Assembly: GCA_019752775.1 (NCBI GenBank)
Contig: JAIELU010000260.1
Span: 1 to 15,640, forward strand
Length of the DNA stretch: 15,640 bases
From: Campylobacterales bacterium
GTDB taxonomy: Bacteria > Campylobacterota > Campylobacteria > Campylobacterales > Arcobacteraceae
Direction: 5' to 3'
Position 1 is the stretch's first letter, and every line of letters starts with the position of its first letter. Shown here piece by piece: positions 15,590 through 15,640 of the stretch. The notes under the pieces were generated by a model, which saw nothing but the letters and a program-made list of their open reading frames with translations, searched no databases and was not told the DNA's origin. Made by a program: the position numbers and the translations under genes.

Positions 15590-15640
15590 TTGATATCCAG
15601 AAACAAACTATGTTTTTTTTTAAACTGAAGAATAAAGTAA
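15524..15640. other. Window-end segment without PheT similarity
   Basis: PheT should continue here on the minus strand with its B5 domain. Instead, the three minus frames give stop codons or low-complexity hydrophobic residues. In the pheT frame, stops occur at 15608-15610 and 15620-15622, the latter beside a run of nine T (15613-15621). I see no tRNA, repeat or insertion-sequence end. A contig-end assembly error is the simplest explanation; a real insertion or deletion cannot be excluded. Confidence 0.55.

Noticed and set aside
15613..15621. Run of nine T and other A/T runs as phase-variable tracts
   Set aside because: Such runs are common at this base composition. Known Campylobacterota phase variation mostly uses G/C tracts in surface genes, and this run lies in a segment of doubtful assembly.

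Overview
This is a very AT-rich, densely packed stretch of bacterial core genome. I find fifteen protein genes, no RNA gene, no mobile element, no CRISPR array, and no gene-free stretch longer than about 100 bases. Protein character, gene order and promoter style point to a Campylobacterota genome, most likely Arcobacteraceae (Arcobacter/Aliarcobacter type). From memory, the order M23 peptidase-lpxC-tsaB-like-thrB-ylxR-infB-rbfA-rimP matches Campylobacter jejuni, and pheT-aroA-ispH-rpsA-serA matches a second C. jejuni cluster. I had no database to confirm this. The window cuts genes at both ends, so it is probably a whole contig or a contig end.

Plus-strand half (about 1-8508). An M23 peptidase lacking its 5' end overlaps lpxC (lipid A synthesis). 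A small divergent TsaB-like gene and thrB (homoserine kinase) follow. A promoter just after thrB precedes ylxR, infB, rbfA and rimP, a translation-initiation and 30S-assembly operon whose genes overlap or nearly overlap. A hairpin follows rimP. Then ribD (riboflavin synthesis) stands alone behind its own putative promoter.

Convergent junction (8509-8544). A perfect 16-bp inverted repeat lies between ribD and efp and includes the stop codon and last codons of efp. It looks like a shared two-way terminator.

Minus-strand half (8533-15640, read right to left). The C-terminal half of pheT is followed by aroA (shikimate pathway) and ispH (isoprenoid pathway), with gaps of 16 and 9 bases. A clear vegetative promoter after ispH then starts rpsA-serA-efp (ribosomal protein S1, serine synthesis, elongation factor P).

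The genes serve growth: translation (infB, rbfA, rimP, rpsA, efp, pheT, probably tsaB and ylxR), amino-acid supply (thrB, serA, aroA), cofactor and isoprenoid supply (ribD, ispH) and envelope building (M23 peptidase, lpxC). I found no convincing undescribed system. The points most worth a second look are the loss of PheT homology over the last ~117 bases, the conflict between a strong promoter and the only possible ylxR start codon, the hairpin built into the end of efp, the degenerate TsaB-like protein, and three promoters with identical architecture.
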